Source: an uncultured Acidocella sp.
Lineage (GTDB): Bacteria > Pseudomonadota > Alphaproteobacteria > Acetobacterales > Acetobacteraceae
Length of the DNA stretch: 64,000 bases
Reading direction: 5' to 3'
NCBI RefSeq assembly: GCF_946222605.1
Contig: NZ_CAMIIE010000001.1
Coordinates: 1 to 64,000 of the forward strand
Part shown: positions 44,974 to 52,564 of the stretch, piece after piece
Numbering within the stretch: the first letter of the stretch is position 1
How the letters are laid out: each line of letters starts with the position of its first letter
Notes under the pieces: model-generated
Told to the model about the DNA's origin: nothing
The model's input: the letters and a program-made list of their open reading frames with translations, nothing else
Databases searched by the model: none
Position numbers and translations under genes: made by a program

Positions 44974-46059
44974 ATGCAGTTTCGAGCCGCCTTATTCGCC
45001 GCGACAATGCTGGCCGTGCCGCTGGCGCTGGCCGGCCGGGCAGAGGCCCAGCCAGTGGCCGGCCCCTATGTCAGCCTGGGCGGCGGCCTGGATCTGAAGA
45101 GCGCCACTACCCAGAAGAACTATGTCGCCGGCGGCGTCAATCTCCCGGGCGACACCAAGGCGGTGTTCAAGAACGGCTTCGATGCCCGCGCCGCCATCGG
45201 CTACGGCTTCAATAATGGCTGGCGGGTCGAGCTGGAAGGCGACTATATCCGCAACGGGCTGGACAAAGTGAAGTCCGGCGGGCTCGCCGCCAAGGCCAGC
45301 GGGCATGAGAGCCAGTATGGCGGCTTCGTCAACGGCGTCTATGATTTCGATATCGGCCTGCCCTGGCTTTATCCTTATCTGGGGGCCGGCATTGGCTGGC
45401 AGGAAGCCCGCTACAGCGATGCCAACGCCGCCGGCTTCAACGTCAACCAGGCGCGCGGCTCCTTCGCCTATCAGGGCATTGTCGGCCTGTCCTTCCCGAT
45501 CGCCCCGGTGATGGGCCTCTCCGCGACGGTGGAATATCGTTTCATCGGCCTGACCACGGCGCGCCGTTACGCGATCGACAATGCCGGCATCCCCGCCAGC
45601 TTCAAGCAGCAGGGCGAGTATAACAATCAGATCAATATCGGTCTGCGTTACGAATTCGCCCCGCCGGCGCCGCCGGCCCCGGCCCCGCAGCCGGCCGCGG
45701 CGCCGCAAGCGGCCCCGGCGCCCACCCCGGCCAAGACCTACCTGGTGTTCTTCGACTGGGATAAGTACAACCTGACCCCGCGCGCGACCCAGATCATCGC
45801 GCAGGCCGCGTCCGACTCCAAGACGCAGAACGTCACCACCCTGGAAGTCAACGGCTACACCGATACCTCGGGTACCGCGACCTACAATATGGGTCTGTCT
45901 GTGAAGCGCGCGAAGGCGGTTGCCGCCCAGCTCGTCGCCGACGGCGTGCCGGCCTCCGAGATCGAGATGCACGGCTATGGCGAAACCCACCTGCTGGTTC
46001 CGACCGGCCCGGGTGTGCGCGAGCCGCAGAATCGTCGCGTGGAAATCATCTTCCACTAG
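44974..46059 (+). CDS. OmpA-family outer-membrane protein, copy 2
   Basis: 361 residues with the same plan as copy 1: signal peptide (1-26, AEA-QPV), barrel (about 30-228: GPYVSLGGGLDL, YGFNNGWRVELEGDYIRNG, LYPYLGAGIGWQE), a Pro/Ala/Gln hinge and the OmpA C-terminal domain. The barrel shares a plan but only scattered identity with copy 1, while the C-terminal domain is identical in protein sequence. GGAAGGAAA precedes the ATG. The stop codon TAG is also the first three bases of a 104-base repeat element. Own promoter region after the copy-1 terminator. Confidence 0.93.
   Translation: MQFRAALFAATMLAVPLALAGRAEAQPVAGPYVSLGGGLDLKSATTQKNYVAGGVNLPGDTKAVFKNGFDARAAIGYGFNNGWRVELEGDYIRNGLDKVKSGGLAAKASGHESQYGGFVNGVYDFDIGLPWLYPYLGAGIGWQEARYSDANAAGFNVNQARGSFAYQGIVGLSFPIAPVMGLSATVEYRFIGLTTARRYAIDNAGIPASFKQQGEYNNQINIGLRYEFAPPAPPAPAPQPAAAPQAAPAPTPAKTYLVFFDWDKYNLTPRATQIIAQAASDSKTQNVTTLEVNGYTDTSGTATYNMGLSVKRAKAVAAQLVADGVPASEIEMHGYGETHLLVPTGPGVREPQNRRVEIIFH
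45725..46056 (+). repeat. 332-base segment shared with the first ompA gene (unit 2)
   Basis: Partner of 44447-44778; 331 of 332 bases agree, at a constant offset of 1278 bases. The match ends sharply at its 5' side in the hinge and at the stop codon. Confidence 0.95.
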
Positions 46060-46160
46060 AGCAATATGTGTTTAGGTTGACGCGCTAGCGTCAAAATAAA
46101 CACATGAAATTGCTCGCTAAAACAAAGTCTAGAGCATCAAGCCAAAAGCTTGATGCTCTA
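46057..46160 (+). repeat. Copy B of the 104-base double-hairpin element
   Basis: Starts with TAGAGCA and ends with its complement (TGATGCTCTA). First hairpin: GAGCAATATGTGTTTA pairs with TAAACACATGAAATTGCTC, with inner TTGACGC/GCGTCAA; second hairpin: GAGCATCAAGC/GCTTGATGCTC. It differs from copy C at four of 104 positions by my comparison. Its first three bases are the stop codon of ompA copy 2. Confidence 0.92.
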
Positions 46161-46175
46161 AGGGAGAAGAAAGAC

Positions 46176-46220
46176 GTGGGGTGTTTTTGAAAAAACACCC
46201 CACACCCCAAAAAACTTTTG
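46176..46220. terminator. Hairpin between ompA copy 2 and thiY (family 2, copy 3)
   Basis: GTGGGGTGTTTTT (46176-46188) and AAAAACACCCCAC (46191-46203) give 13 pairs, followed by ACCCCAAAAAACTTTTGAAAC. It serves converging genes. Confidence 0.65.
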
Positions 46221-46224
46221 AAAC

Positions 46225-47181
46225 TTAGGCTTCGATCTGCACGGCGTAGTCGCCCAAGGGCAGCTTCTTCTTGATGACGCCGTTGGCCAGTAGAAAATCC
46301 CGATAAGTGAGGTAACGGGCGTCGTTCAGCTTCGCCGGATCCTTCGCGAAATAAGGCGGCATCGCGTGCCAGGAGGCGATGTCCAGCTTGTCATTCAGGC
46401 TCGGATTTTCCTTCAGGAATTGTTTCAGCATCCCCTCCGGGTCGGCCTGCAACGCCGCCACGCCTTCCCTCAGCGCGCTCAGGAACGCCTTCAGCGCCGG
46501 ATTTTTCAACCCGCTTTCATTCGAGAGCAGCAACAGCTCGTCAGACGCCGGCACCCCGTAATCCTCCGGCAGGAAAATCACCGGGTCCAACCCGGCCTGC
46601 GCCAGCTGAATATCCTCGTAATTCCTGTAGGTGCCGATCACCGCATCCACGGACTTGCTCTGCAACGCCTGCACCAGCTCGAAATTCACATTCACCAGCT
46701 GAATATCGGCCAGGCTCATGCCGACATGCTTGAGCATCGCGCCGATGATCACCGGCTCCACCCCCGCCACCGAATAGCCGACCTTGCGGCCCTTCAGATC
46801 TTGCAGCTTGGTGATGCCACTGCGCTTCAGCGCCGTCAGCGTGTTCAGCGGCTTGTCGATCAGCGTGCCGGTCCGGCGCACCGGCAGACCCTGATCGACG
46901 AGCAGATACAGCTCGGTCTGGTAGGTCAGCGCCGCATCGGCCTTGCCGGCGGCAACCAGGCGCGGCGGCAGATCCGGGTCGGTCGGCGCCACCAGCTTCA
47001 CATCCAGCCCGGCCTTCGCGTAGGCGCCGCAATATTTCGCTGCGAAGAGCGGGGCGTGGTCGGGATTCACGAACCAGTCGAGAATCAGCGTGAACGGCGT
47101 CGCGGTCGCGGCGCGGGCCAGGGCCGGCGCGCACAGCGCGGCGCTGGCGGTTGAGAGGAATAGACGTCTGTTGAGGCTCAT
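46225..47181 (-). CDS. thiY: Thiamine-pyrimidine precursor ABC transporter, substrate-binding protein (ThiY-like)
   Basis: 318 residues of the NMT1/THI5-like fold. The leader NRRLFLSTASAALCAPALARA has a twin-arginine pattern. LDWFVNPDHAPLFAAKYCGAY, then YQTELYLLVDQGLPVRRTGTLIDKPLNTL, are the blocks of proteins binding formylaminopyrimidine/HMP precursors. A TPP riboswitch directly in front supports a thiamine role independently of the protein sequence. No ThiX permease or ThiZ ATPase lies beside it: the next gene downstream is the opposed ompA copy 2, and upstream is a divergent cation exporter. The transport partners must therefore be elsewhere. Confidence 0.88.
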   Translation of the reverse strand: MSLNRRLFLSTASAALCAPALARAATATPFTLILDWFVNPDHAPLFAAKYCGAYAKAGLDVKLVAPTDPDLPPRLVAAGKADAALTYQTELYLLVDQGLPVRRTGTLIDKPLNTLTALKRSGITKLQDLKGRKVGYSVAGVEPVIIGAMLKHVGMSLADIQLVNVNFELVQALQSKSVDAVIGTYRNYEDIQLAQAGLDPVIFLPEDYGVPASDELLLLSNESGLKNPALKAFLSALREGVAALQADPEGMLKQFLKENPSLNDKLDIASWHAMPPYFAKDPAKLNDARYLTYRDFLLANGVIKKKLPLGDYAVQIEA

Positions 47182-47187
47182 TGGCGC

Positions 47188-47262
47188 TCTCCCTTCGCTG
47201 GCATGACCCAGGCAGGTTCTACGGGTATGATCTCAGCCCGCACGATGCGGACACCCCGGCGG
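47188..47262 (-). promoter_or_regulatory. TPP (THI-box) riboswitch controlling thiY
   Basis: Read on the minus strand, the segment carries the conserved core in order: GGGGTG, GGCTGAGATCATACCCGT, AGAACCTG, CTGGGTCATGCCAGCGAAGG, GAG. The 3' GGGAG is seven bases before the thiY ATG and is the only plausible ribosome binding site. Binding of thiamine pyrophosphate should therefore close P1 over it and block translation. No separate terminator hairpin is seen, so control looks translational. Confidence 0.93.
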
Positions 47263-47341
47263 GACGCTTCTCCCGCGTTTTGGGGCGCGTCGTCAATCTT
47301 GCGGCTTGGGTTGGCCGGGGGCTTCGCGCTAAACCGCTCTC

Positions 47342-48265
47342 ATGAGCACGACAGACCCGACCGACGCGACGCTGCGCAAGGCCGCCAGCGGGGCCAGCCT
47401 GGCTTTTGCCGTGGTGCTGGTGGTGGTGAAATTCGCCGCCTGGATCGCCACCGGCTCGATGTCCCTGCTCACCTCGGCGGTGGATGCGCTGGTGGATGTC
47501 GGCGCCAGCCTCGCCACATTTTATGGGGTGCGCTATGCCCAGCGCCCGGCGGATGCGGATCATCGCTACGGCCACGGCAAGGGCGAGGCCATCGCCGCCT
47601 TCACCCAGGCGATGCTGCTGGCTGGTGCGGCGATGGTACTGGCCTTCCAGTCCATCGAACGGCTGGTGTTTCCGGAAAGGCTGGAAGCGCTGGATTTCGG
47701 CATCATGATCATCGCGCTGAGCCTGCTCGCCGCCATCGTGCTGGTGGTGATGCAGAGCTGGGTGGTGGGCCGCACCGGTTCCACCGCCATCGCCGCCGAC
47801 CGCGCGCATTATCTCACCGATGTCGCGGTCAACGCCGCCGTGCTGGCGGCTTTGGCGCTCACCCATTTCACCGGCTGGACCCGCGCCGACCCGGCCTTCG
47901 CGCTGCTGATCGCGCTCTACATGATGTGGAATGCGCGCTTCGTGGCGAATGCGGCGCTGACCCAGCTGCTCGATCGGGAATTGACCGAGACGGACCGGAT
48001 GATGATCCGCCGCACGGCATTAGGCTGCCGGGGGGTGGAGGATATCCATGATCTGCGCACCCGCCATGCCGGGGACCGGGTGTTCGTGGAGTTTCACCTG
48101 GAGGTGGAAGGGCGGCTCAGCGTGAATGAGGGCCATGCCATCGGCGACGCGGTGGAGCGCGCCGTGCGTCGGGCGCTGCCGGGCCGGGTGGAGGTGAGCG
48201 TGCATCTGGAGCCGGCGGGGATTGAGGATCACCGCTTGGACGACCAGGTGGAAGCAAAAGGATAG
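47342..48265 (+). CDS. fieF: Cation diffusion facilitator, FieF-like
   Basis: Inner-membrane proton-coupled exporter of divalent metals (Zn, Fe, possibly Mn). 307 residues with six helices. The metal site residues are D48 and D52 (SAVDALVD), H156 and D160 (AHYLTD), the FieF spacing. The cytoplasmic C-terminal domain (about 212-300) carries VEDIHDLRTRHAGDRVFVEFHLEV. Divergent from thiY with a 160-base gap mostly filled by the riboswitch. Metal specificity cannot be fixed from sequence. Confidence 0.92.
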   Translation: MSTTDPTDATLRKAASGASLAFAVVLVVVKFAAWIATGSMSLLTSAVDALVDVGASLATFYGVRYAQRPADADHRYGHGKGEAIAAFTQAMLLAGAAMVLAFQSIERLVFPERLEALDFGIMIIALSLLAAIVLVVMQSWVVGRTGSTAIAADRAHYLTDVAVNAAVLAALALTHFTGWTRADPAFALLIALYMMWNARFVANAALTQLLDRELTETDRMMIRRTALGCRGVEDIHDLRTRHAGDRVFVEFHLEVEGRLSVNEGHAIGDAVERAVRRALPGRVEVSVHLEPAGIEDHRLDDQVEAKG

Positions 48266-48269
48266 ATGC

Positions 48270-48355
48270 CAAAAGTTTTTTGGTGCCGCTTTTTTACAAA
48301 AAAGCGGCGAAAGACGTTCGGGCGCGTACACCGGCGTTGCCAACGCCCAAAACTT
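48270..48355. terminator. Hairpin pair between fieF and ubiA (family 2, copy 4)
   Basis: CCAAAAGTTTTTTGG precedes arms GCCGCTTTTTT (48285-48295) and AAAAAAGCGGC (48298-48308). A second small hairpin GGCGTT/AACGCC and a closing CAAAACTTTT follow. Converging genes on both sides. Confidence 0.65.
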
Positions 48356-48356
48356 T

Positions 48357-48460
48357 TAGAGCATCAAGCTTTTAGCTTGATGCTCTAAATTTTGTTTTAG
48401 CGAGCAATTTCATGTGTTTATTTTGACGCTGGCGCGTCAACCTAAACACATATTGCTCTA
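48357..48460 (-). repeat. Copy C of the 104-base double-hairpin element
   Basis: Inverted relative to copies A and B. Both hairpins are intact; the inner loop reads GCCAGC instead of GCTAGC. Located three bases from the ubiA stop, between converging fieF and ubiA. Confidence 0.92.
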
Positions 48461-48463
48461 GAA

Positions 48464-49363
48464 CTAAATCCAGCCGATCAGAATCGCCGCCGCCACCGCC
48501 AAACCGACCTCGCGGTTCAGCTTGAACAGCGCCAGGCACCGCGCCGGATTATCGATATCCAGCCGCACGATCTGCCACACCAGCAATACGCCGGGCACCA
48601 CCATCAGCCAGTAGCCCCAAGGGTGCAGCGAGAAGCCGGACATCGCGATCAGCAGCATCAGAAACGCCAGCCCGTAGAGGATGCACAGCGCCTCGCGGGT
48701 GCGCGTGCCGAACAGCCTTGCGGTGGATTTCACCCCGATCAGCGTATCATCCTCGCGGTCCTGATGCGCATAGATCGTGTCATAGCCGATGATCCAGAAA
48801 ATCGCCCCGAGATAGAGAAACAGCACCGGCCAGGTGAGATGCCCCCTTGCCGCGGCGAAGCCCAACGGCGCGCCCCAGCCGAAGGTCAGCCCCAGAAAGG
48901 CCTGCGGCCACCAGGTGACGCGCTTGGCCAGCGGATACAGCACCACCAGCACCAAAGAGGCCACCCCCAGCAGCTTCGCGCTATTGTTCAGCGTCAGCAA
49001 TATCGCCAGCCCGATGGCGCAGAGACTCGCCAGGAAGCTCAGCGCCTGCATCGGCGTCACCATGCCGGAGGCGAGCGGACGGCCGCGCGTGCGCTCCACC
49101 ATCGCATCCATCTTGCGATCCCAGAGATCGTTCACCACGCAGCCCGCCCCGCGCATCACCACGCTGCCGATGCCGAACAGCACGGTGAACCACAGCCCCC
49201 ACCAGAAATTTTTCGCAGTCAGGCAGATTGCCCACAGCCCGGGCAGAAACAGCAGCCAGGCGCCGATCGGCCGGTCCAGCCGCGCCAGCAGCACATAGGG
49301 AAGGTAACGCTCGGGCAGACGCGCCACCCAGCCGCCGCGCCTGATATCGGTAAATCCGCTCAT
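48464..49363 (-). CDS. ubiA: 4-hydroxybenzoate polyprenyltransferase
   Basis: Membrane prenyltransferase that attaches the isoprenoid tail to 4-hydroxybenzoate in ubiquinone synthesis. 299 residues, about eight or nine helices. First Asp-rich motif NDLWDRKMD (78-86, N..D...D) followed by ERTRGRPLASG; the second is YDTIYAHQDREDD at about 200. Its start codon overlaps the start of the divergent rsmE frame. Confidence 0.95.
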   Translation of the reverse strand: MSGFTDIRRGGWVARLPERYLPYVLLARLDRPIGAWLLFLPGLWAICLTAKNFWWGLWFTVLFGIGSVVMRGAGCVVNDLWDRKMDAMVERTRGRPLASGMVTPMQALSFLASLCAIGLAILLTLNNSAKLLGVASLVLVVLYPLAKRVTWWPQAFLGLTFGWGAPLGFAAARGHLTWPVLFLYLGAIFWIIGYDTIYAHQDREDDTLIGVKSTARLFGTRTREALCILYGLAFLMLLIAMSGFSLHPWGYWLMVVPGVLLVWQIVRLDIDNPARCLALFKLNREVGLAVAAAILIGWI

Positions 49364-49382
49364 GTCTGCTATTCAGCCCGGC

Positions 49383-50090
49383 ATGGCCGATACGTCAATT
49401 CGTCTGCATGTTCCCGATCTCCCCGGCGCCGGCGAGGGCTTTGCCGTCTCCGAGGGCCAGGCCCATTATCTCGCCAATGTCATGCGGCTGGGCGAGGGCG
49501 ACACCATACGGGTTTTTAATGGCGAGGCGGGGGAATGGCGCGCGCGCATCGCGAAAATTTCACGCAAGGCGGCGACGCTGGAGCCCACCCGGCAGACCCG
49601 GGCGCCGGCGCCCGAGCCCGATGCCTGGCTCTGCTTCGCCCTGCTCAAGCGCCAGAAAACCGATCTGGTGGTGGAAAAAGCCACCGAGCTCGGCGTCTCC
49701 GCCATCCAGCCGATCATCACCGCCCGCACCAATGCCGACCATGTGAATCTCGAACGCCTGCGCGCCATCGCCACCGAGGCGGCGGAGCAATGCGAGCGCC
49801 TGCACGTGCCCGAAATCCGCGCGCCGCTGCCGGTGATGAAGCTGATGGCGGCCTGGCCGGCGGCGCGCCCGCTTTGCATCGCCGATGAGCGGCGCGACGC
49901 TGCCTTGCTCGGCCCGGCCTCTGGCCCCAGCGCCTTGATGGTGGGTCCGGAGGGGGGCTTTACCGATCAGGAGCTTGAAGCTATCGCGCGAACACCCATC
50001 ATTACACGCGTGTCATTGGGCAGCCGCATCCTGCGGGCCGAGACCGCCGCCATCGCCGGGTTGGCGCTGCAGCTCGCAGCCCAGCCCTGA
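49383..50090 (+). CDS. rsmE: 16S rRNA (uracil(1498)-N3)-methyltransferase
   Basis: SPOUT-family methyltransferase modifying U1498 of 16S rRNA. 235 residues: N-terminal PUA-like domain (GQAHYLANVMRLGEGDTI), then the trefoil-knot domain with KRQKTDLVVEKATELGVSAIQP, MVGPEGGFTDQEL and the SAM loop SLGSRILRAETAAIAG. Start placed at MADTSIR; an ATG at 49362 also opens the frame and would overlap the ubiA start codon. No good ribosome site for either. Confidence 0.93.
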   Translation: MADTSIRLHVPDLPGAGEGFAVSEGQAHYLANVMRLGEGDTIRVFNGEAGEWRARIAKISRKAATLEPTRQTRAPAPEPDAWLCFALLKRQKTDLVVEKATELGVSAIQPIITARTNADHVNLERLRAIATEAAEQCERLHVPEIRAPLPVMKLMAAWPAARPLCIADERRDAALLGPASGPSALMVGPEGGFTDQELEAIARTPIITRVSLGSRILRAETAAIAGLALQLAAQP

Positions 50091-50140
50091 GACAGCGCCC
50101 GGCATCGCCTCTGAAGCACAGAGTTTGAAGGAAGAGAGAC

Positions 50141-51511
50141 TTGTCAAATCCCGGTGACGCTGACGCGCGTGTGGTTGAAAGCGTCAAGGATCTGGCGGCC
50201 TATCTGGAATCCGGCGCGAAGCCGGCCGCCCAGTACAGCATCGGCACCGAGCACGAGGCCTTCGGCTTCCGCGCCGCCGATTTCACCCCGCCCGCCTATG
50301 AGGGGGTGGATGGTATCGGCGCATTGCTGCGCGCGGTGCAGGCGCGCGACGGCTGGGCGCCGATACTGGATCACGGCAACATCATCGGGCTGAAAGGGGC
50401 GGGCGGCGCCTCGATCTCGCTGGAACCGGGCGGGCAGTTCGAGCTCTCCGGCGGCACGCTGGCTGATCTGCACGCCACCAAGGCGGAGCTGGACGCGCAT
50501 GTCGCCCGGCTGCGCGCCGTCACCCCGGCGCTGGGTCTGGGCTTCGCGCCGCTGGGCTTCCACCCCACCGCCACCCGCGCCGCCATGCCCTGGATGCCCA
50601 AGGGCCGCTACAAGATCATGCGCGGCTACATGCCCAAGGTCGGCACGCGCGGGCTGGACATGATGCTGCGCACCTGCACCGTGCAGGTGAATCTGGATTT
50701 CACCTCCGAGGCCGACATGGTCGCGAAGATGCGCGTCGGCGCCGCCCTGCAGCCGCTGGCCACCGCCCTCTTCGCCAACTCGCCCTTCTATGAGGGCAAG
50801 CCCAACGGCCTGCTCTCCAACCGCGCCAATGTCTGGACCGACACCGACAATGCCCGCGCCGGCATCCCGGCGATGATCTTCGAGGACGGGTTCGGCTTCG
50901 AGGCCTATGCCAACTGGCTGCTCGATGTGCCGATGTATTTCGTCTATCGCGACGGCGCCTATCACGACGTCGCCGGCGCCTCCTTCCGGGATTTCATGGC
51001 GGGCAGGCTGGCCGGGCTGGAGGGCGAGCGCGCCACCATCGGCGATTTCGCGGACCATTCAACCACCGCCTTCCCGGATGTGCGGCTGAAAAAATATATC
51101 GAGACGCGCGGGGCGGATTCCGGCCGTCCGGAGATGATGCTGGCGCAATCCGCGCTCTGGACCGGGCTGTTCTACGACCAGGCGGCGCTGGCCGCGGCGC
51201 AGGCGCTGGTCAAAGGCTGGCGCCATGCGGACATATTAGCCCTGCGCGCCGCCGTGCCGGTCAGCGGCATCAACACCTCCTTCGGCAAAGGCAGCTTGCG
51301 GGATCTGGCGAAAGAGGTCGTCGCCATCGCCGACCAGGGCCTCAAGGCGCGCGCCCGGCGCAATGCCGCCGGGGCGGATGAAAGCCTCTACCTCGCCCCG
51401 CTGCAGGAGATCGCCAACGGCGCGCCCACCCAGGCCGAACATTGGCTGGCCCGCTATCACGGCGCCTGGAACGGCGACATCACCCGCATCTTCGCCGAGG
51501 CCGCGTTCTGA
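50141..51511 (+). CDS. gshA: Glutamate--cysteine ligase, plant/alphaproteobacterial type
   Basis: First enzyme of glutathione synthesis, joining glutamate and cysteine with ATP. 456 residues, the size of the plant-like class II group in alphaproteobacteria. Blocks: YSIGTEHEAFGF, SLEPGGQFELSGG, MPKGRYKIMRGYMPKVGTRGLDMMLRTCTVQVNLDF, FANSPFYEGKPNG. The start is TTG preceded by AAGGAAG; no ATG in frame lies near. Follows rsmE by 50 bases. A terminator follows. Confidence 0.95.
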   Translation: MSNPGDADARVVESVKDLAAYLESGAKPAAQYSIGTEHEAFGFRAADFTPPAYEGVDGIGALLRAVQARDGWAPILDHGNIIGLKGAGGASISLEPGGQFELSGGTLADLHATKAELDAHVARLRAVTPALGLGFAPLGFHPTATRAAMPWMPKGRYKIMRGYMPKVGTRGLDMMLRTCTVQVNLDFTSEADMVAKMRVGAALQPLATALFANSPFYEGKPNGLLSNRANVWTDTDNARAGIPAMIFEDGFGFEAYANWLLDVPMYFVYRDGAYHDVAGASFRDFMAGRLAGLEGERATIGDFADHSTTAFPDVRLKKYIETRGADSGRPEMMLAQSALWTGLFYDQAALAAAQALVKGWRHADILALRAAVPVSGINTSFGKGSLRDLAKEVVAIADQGLKARARRNAAGADESLYLAPLQEIANGAPTQAEHWLARYHGAWNGDITRIFAEAAF

Positions 51512-51533
51512 TTCACAAATTTTACTTATGAAT

Positions 51534-51563
51534 CAAAAAACCCGCCTGAAGGCGGGTTTTTTT
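51534..51563. terminator. Bidirectional terminator after gshA
   Basis: CCCGCC (51541-51546) and GGCGGG (51551-51556) around TGAA, with an A-run before and seven T residues after, so usable from both strands by gshA and the converging lipoprotein gene. Confidence 0.88.
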
Positions 51564-51565
51564 CT

Positions 51566-51669
51566 TAGAGAATCAAGCTTTTAGCTTGATGCTCTAGATT
51601 TTGTTTTAGCGAGCAATTTCATATGTTTATTTTGACGCTGGCGCATCAACCTAAACACATATTGCTCTA
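51566..51669 (-). repeat. Copy D of the 104-base double-hairpin element
   Basis: Same orientation as copy C. It carries a few substitutions, among them TAGAGAATC in place of TAGAGCATC, which breaks one pair of the small hairpin, and two others in the large hairpin that leave G-T pairs. Placed between converging gshA and the lipoprotein gene. Confidence 0.9.
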
Positions 51670-51682
51670 AAGCGCGGGGCGG

Positions 51683-52399
51683 TTACGGGCTCTTGCTGCT
51701 CGCCACTTCCGGATGGCTGCCGCTCGCGGTCTTCGCCTTCACCTTTTCCACCGGCTTCTTGTGGCTCACGCTCTTGGCCTTGTGCTCGGTCTTTGCCGGG
51801 GCCGGAACCGCGGCCGGGACGGCGGCGCTGGCAACCTGCGTGGTGGCGCCGGGCGGCGCGTCGGTGACGAAGCTGTCGAGCTGATCCGGCGTCTTCAGCG
51901 CGAGCACGGCATTATATTCGGCCTGGTTGTTCAGGCAGAAAATCTGTCCCTGGGCGATGCCGGCGACGGACTGGTTGTTGGCCAGCAGGGTGATGAAGGT
52001 ATCTTCCATTTTCTGGCCGCTATAAGGGCCGCTCGCCTTGTGGAAGTAGGCATCCATCTCGCGCTGGGACTCCAGCACATGCGGCTGGAAGCTGTGCATG
52101 AAGGCGTCGTATTTGTCGCGCTGGTCGCAGGAGAGGGCGGCGACCATCAGGGCCGATTTCAGCGCCACAACGTTGAAGGCCTGCTGGATCTTCTCCTGCT
52201 CGGCCGGGGTGAATTTGATCTTCGGCGAAACCGGCGGCGGCACCGCCACGGCGACGGCATAGATATGCCCGACCGGGGTGGCGGCGGCTTGCGGCGCCGT
52301 TACCGGCGCCGGGCGATGGCAGGCGGTGAGAAGCAGCGCGGCGGCGCCCATGCCGAACGCGATCTTGCCATACGCCGTGGCCTTGCGTGAACTGTGCAA
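51683..52399 (-). CDS. Unrecognised lipoprotein with Ala/Lys-rich C-terminus
   Basis: I do not recognise the family. 238 residues from a TTG start preceded by GAGGA eight bases away. The N-terminus MHSSRKATAYGKIAFGMGAAALLLTAC is a lipoprotein signal ending in the lipobox LTAC. The mature part has a globular region (about 60-175: TPAEQEKIQQAFNVV, LSCDQRDKYDAFMHSFQPHV, GQIFCLNNQAEYNAVLAL) with two cysteines, then an Ala/Pro/Lys/Ser-rich tail to the end that may contact the cell wall or stay disordered. An upstream ATG in frame would bury the signal and is less likely. Convergent to gshA. Confidence 0.7.
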   Translation of the reverse strand: MHSSRKATAYGKIAFGMGAAALLLTACHRPAPVTAPQAAATPVGHIYAVAVAVPPPVSPKIKFTPAEQEKIQQAFNVVALKSALMVAALSCDQRDKYDAFMHSFQPHVLESQREMDAYFHKASGPYSGQKMEDTFITLLANNQSVAGIAQGQIFCLNNQAEYNAVLALKTPDQLDSFVTDAPPGATTQVASAAVPAAVPAPAKTEHKAKSVSHKKPVEKVKAKTASGSHPEVASSKSP

Positions 52400-52410
52400 A
52401 GTGAAAATCC

Positions 52411-52509
52411 TCAACCTGTCGAAGCCTTGAAACCGGCTCCCATCATACAGGCGCCGGCAGGCGCGGCCAAGGCGCTCAGGCCAAGAAAGATCCACGCCAA
52501 CCCCTTCAT
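52411..52509 (-). CDS. Possible 32-residue leader or small secreted peptide
   Basis: A short frame starting MKGLAWIFLGLSALAAPAGAC, with a hydrophobic signal-like core and a cysteine after PAGA, ending in FKASTG. Its TGA stop overlaps the GAGGA ribosome site of the downstream lipoprotein, which would suit translational coupling. It has no visible ribosome site of its own, and its ATG lies in a long hairpin (CCCCTTCAT 52501-52509 with ATGAAGGGG 52544-52552). Weak evidence; could be chance. Confidence 0.25.
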   Translation of the reverse strand: MKGLAWIFLGLSALAAPAGACMMGAGFKASTG

Positions 52510-52564
52510 AATAAAACATTTGCCCAAAGGCGAGCAAAAAGTAATGAAGGGGTGGGCCGGGTCG

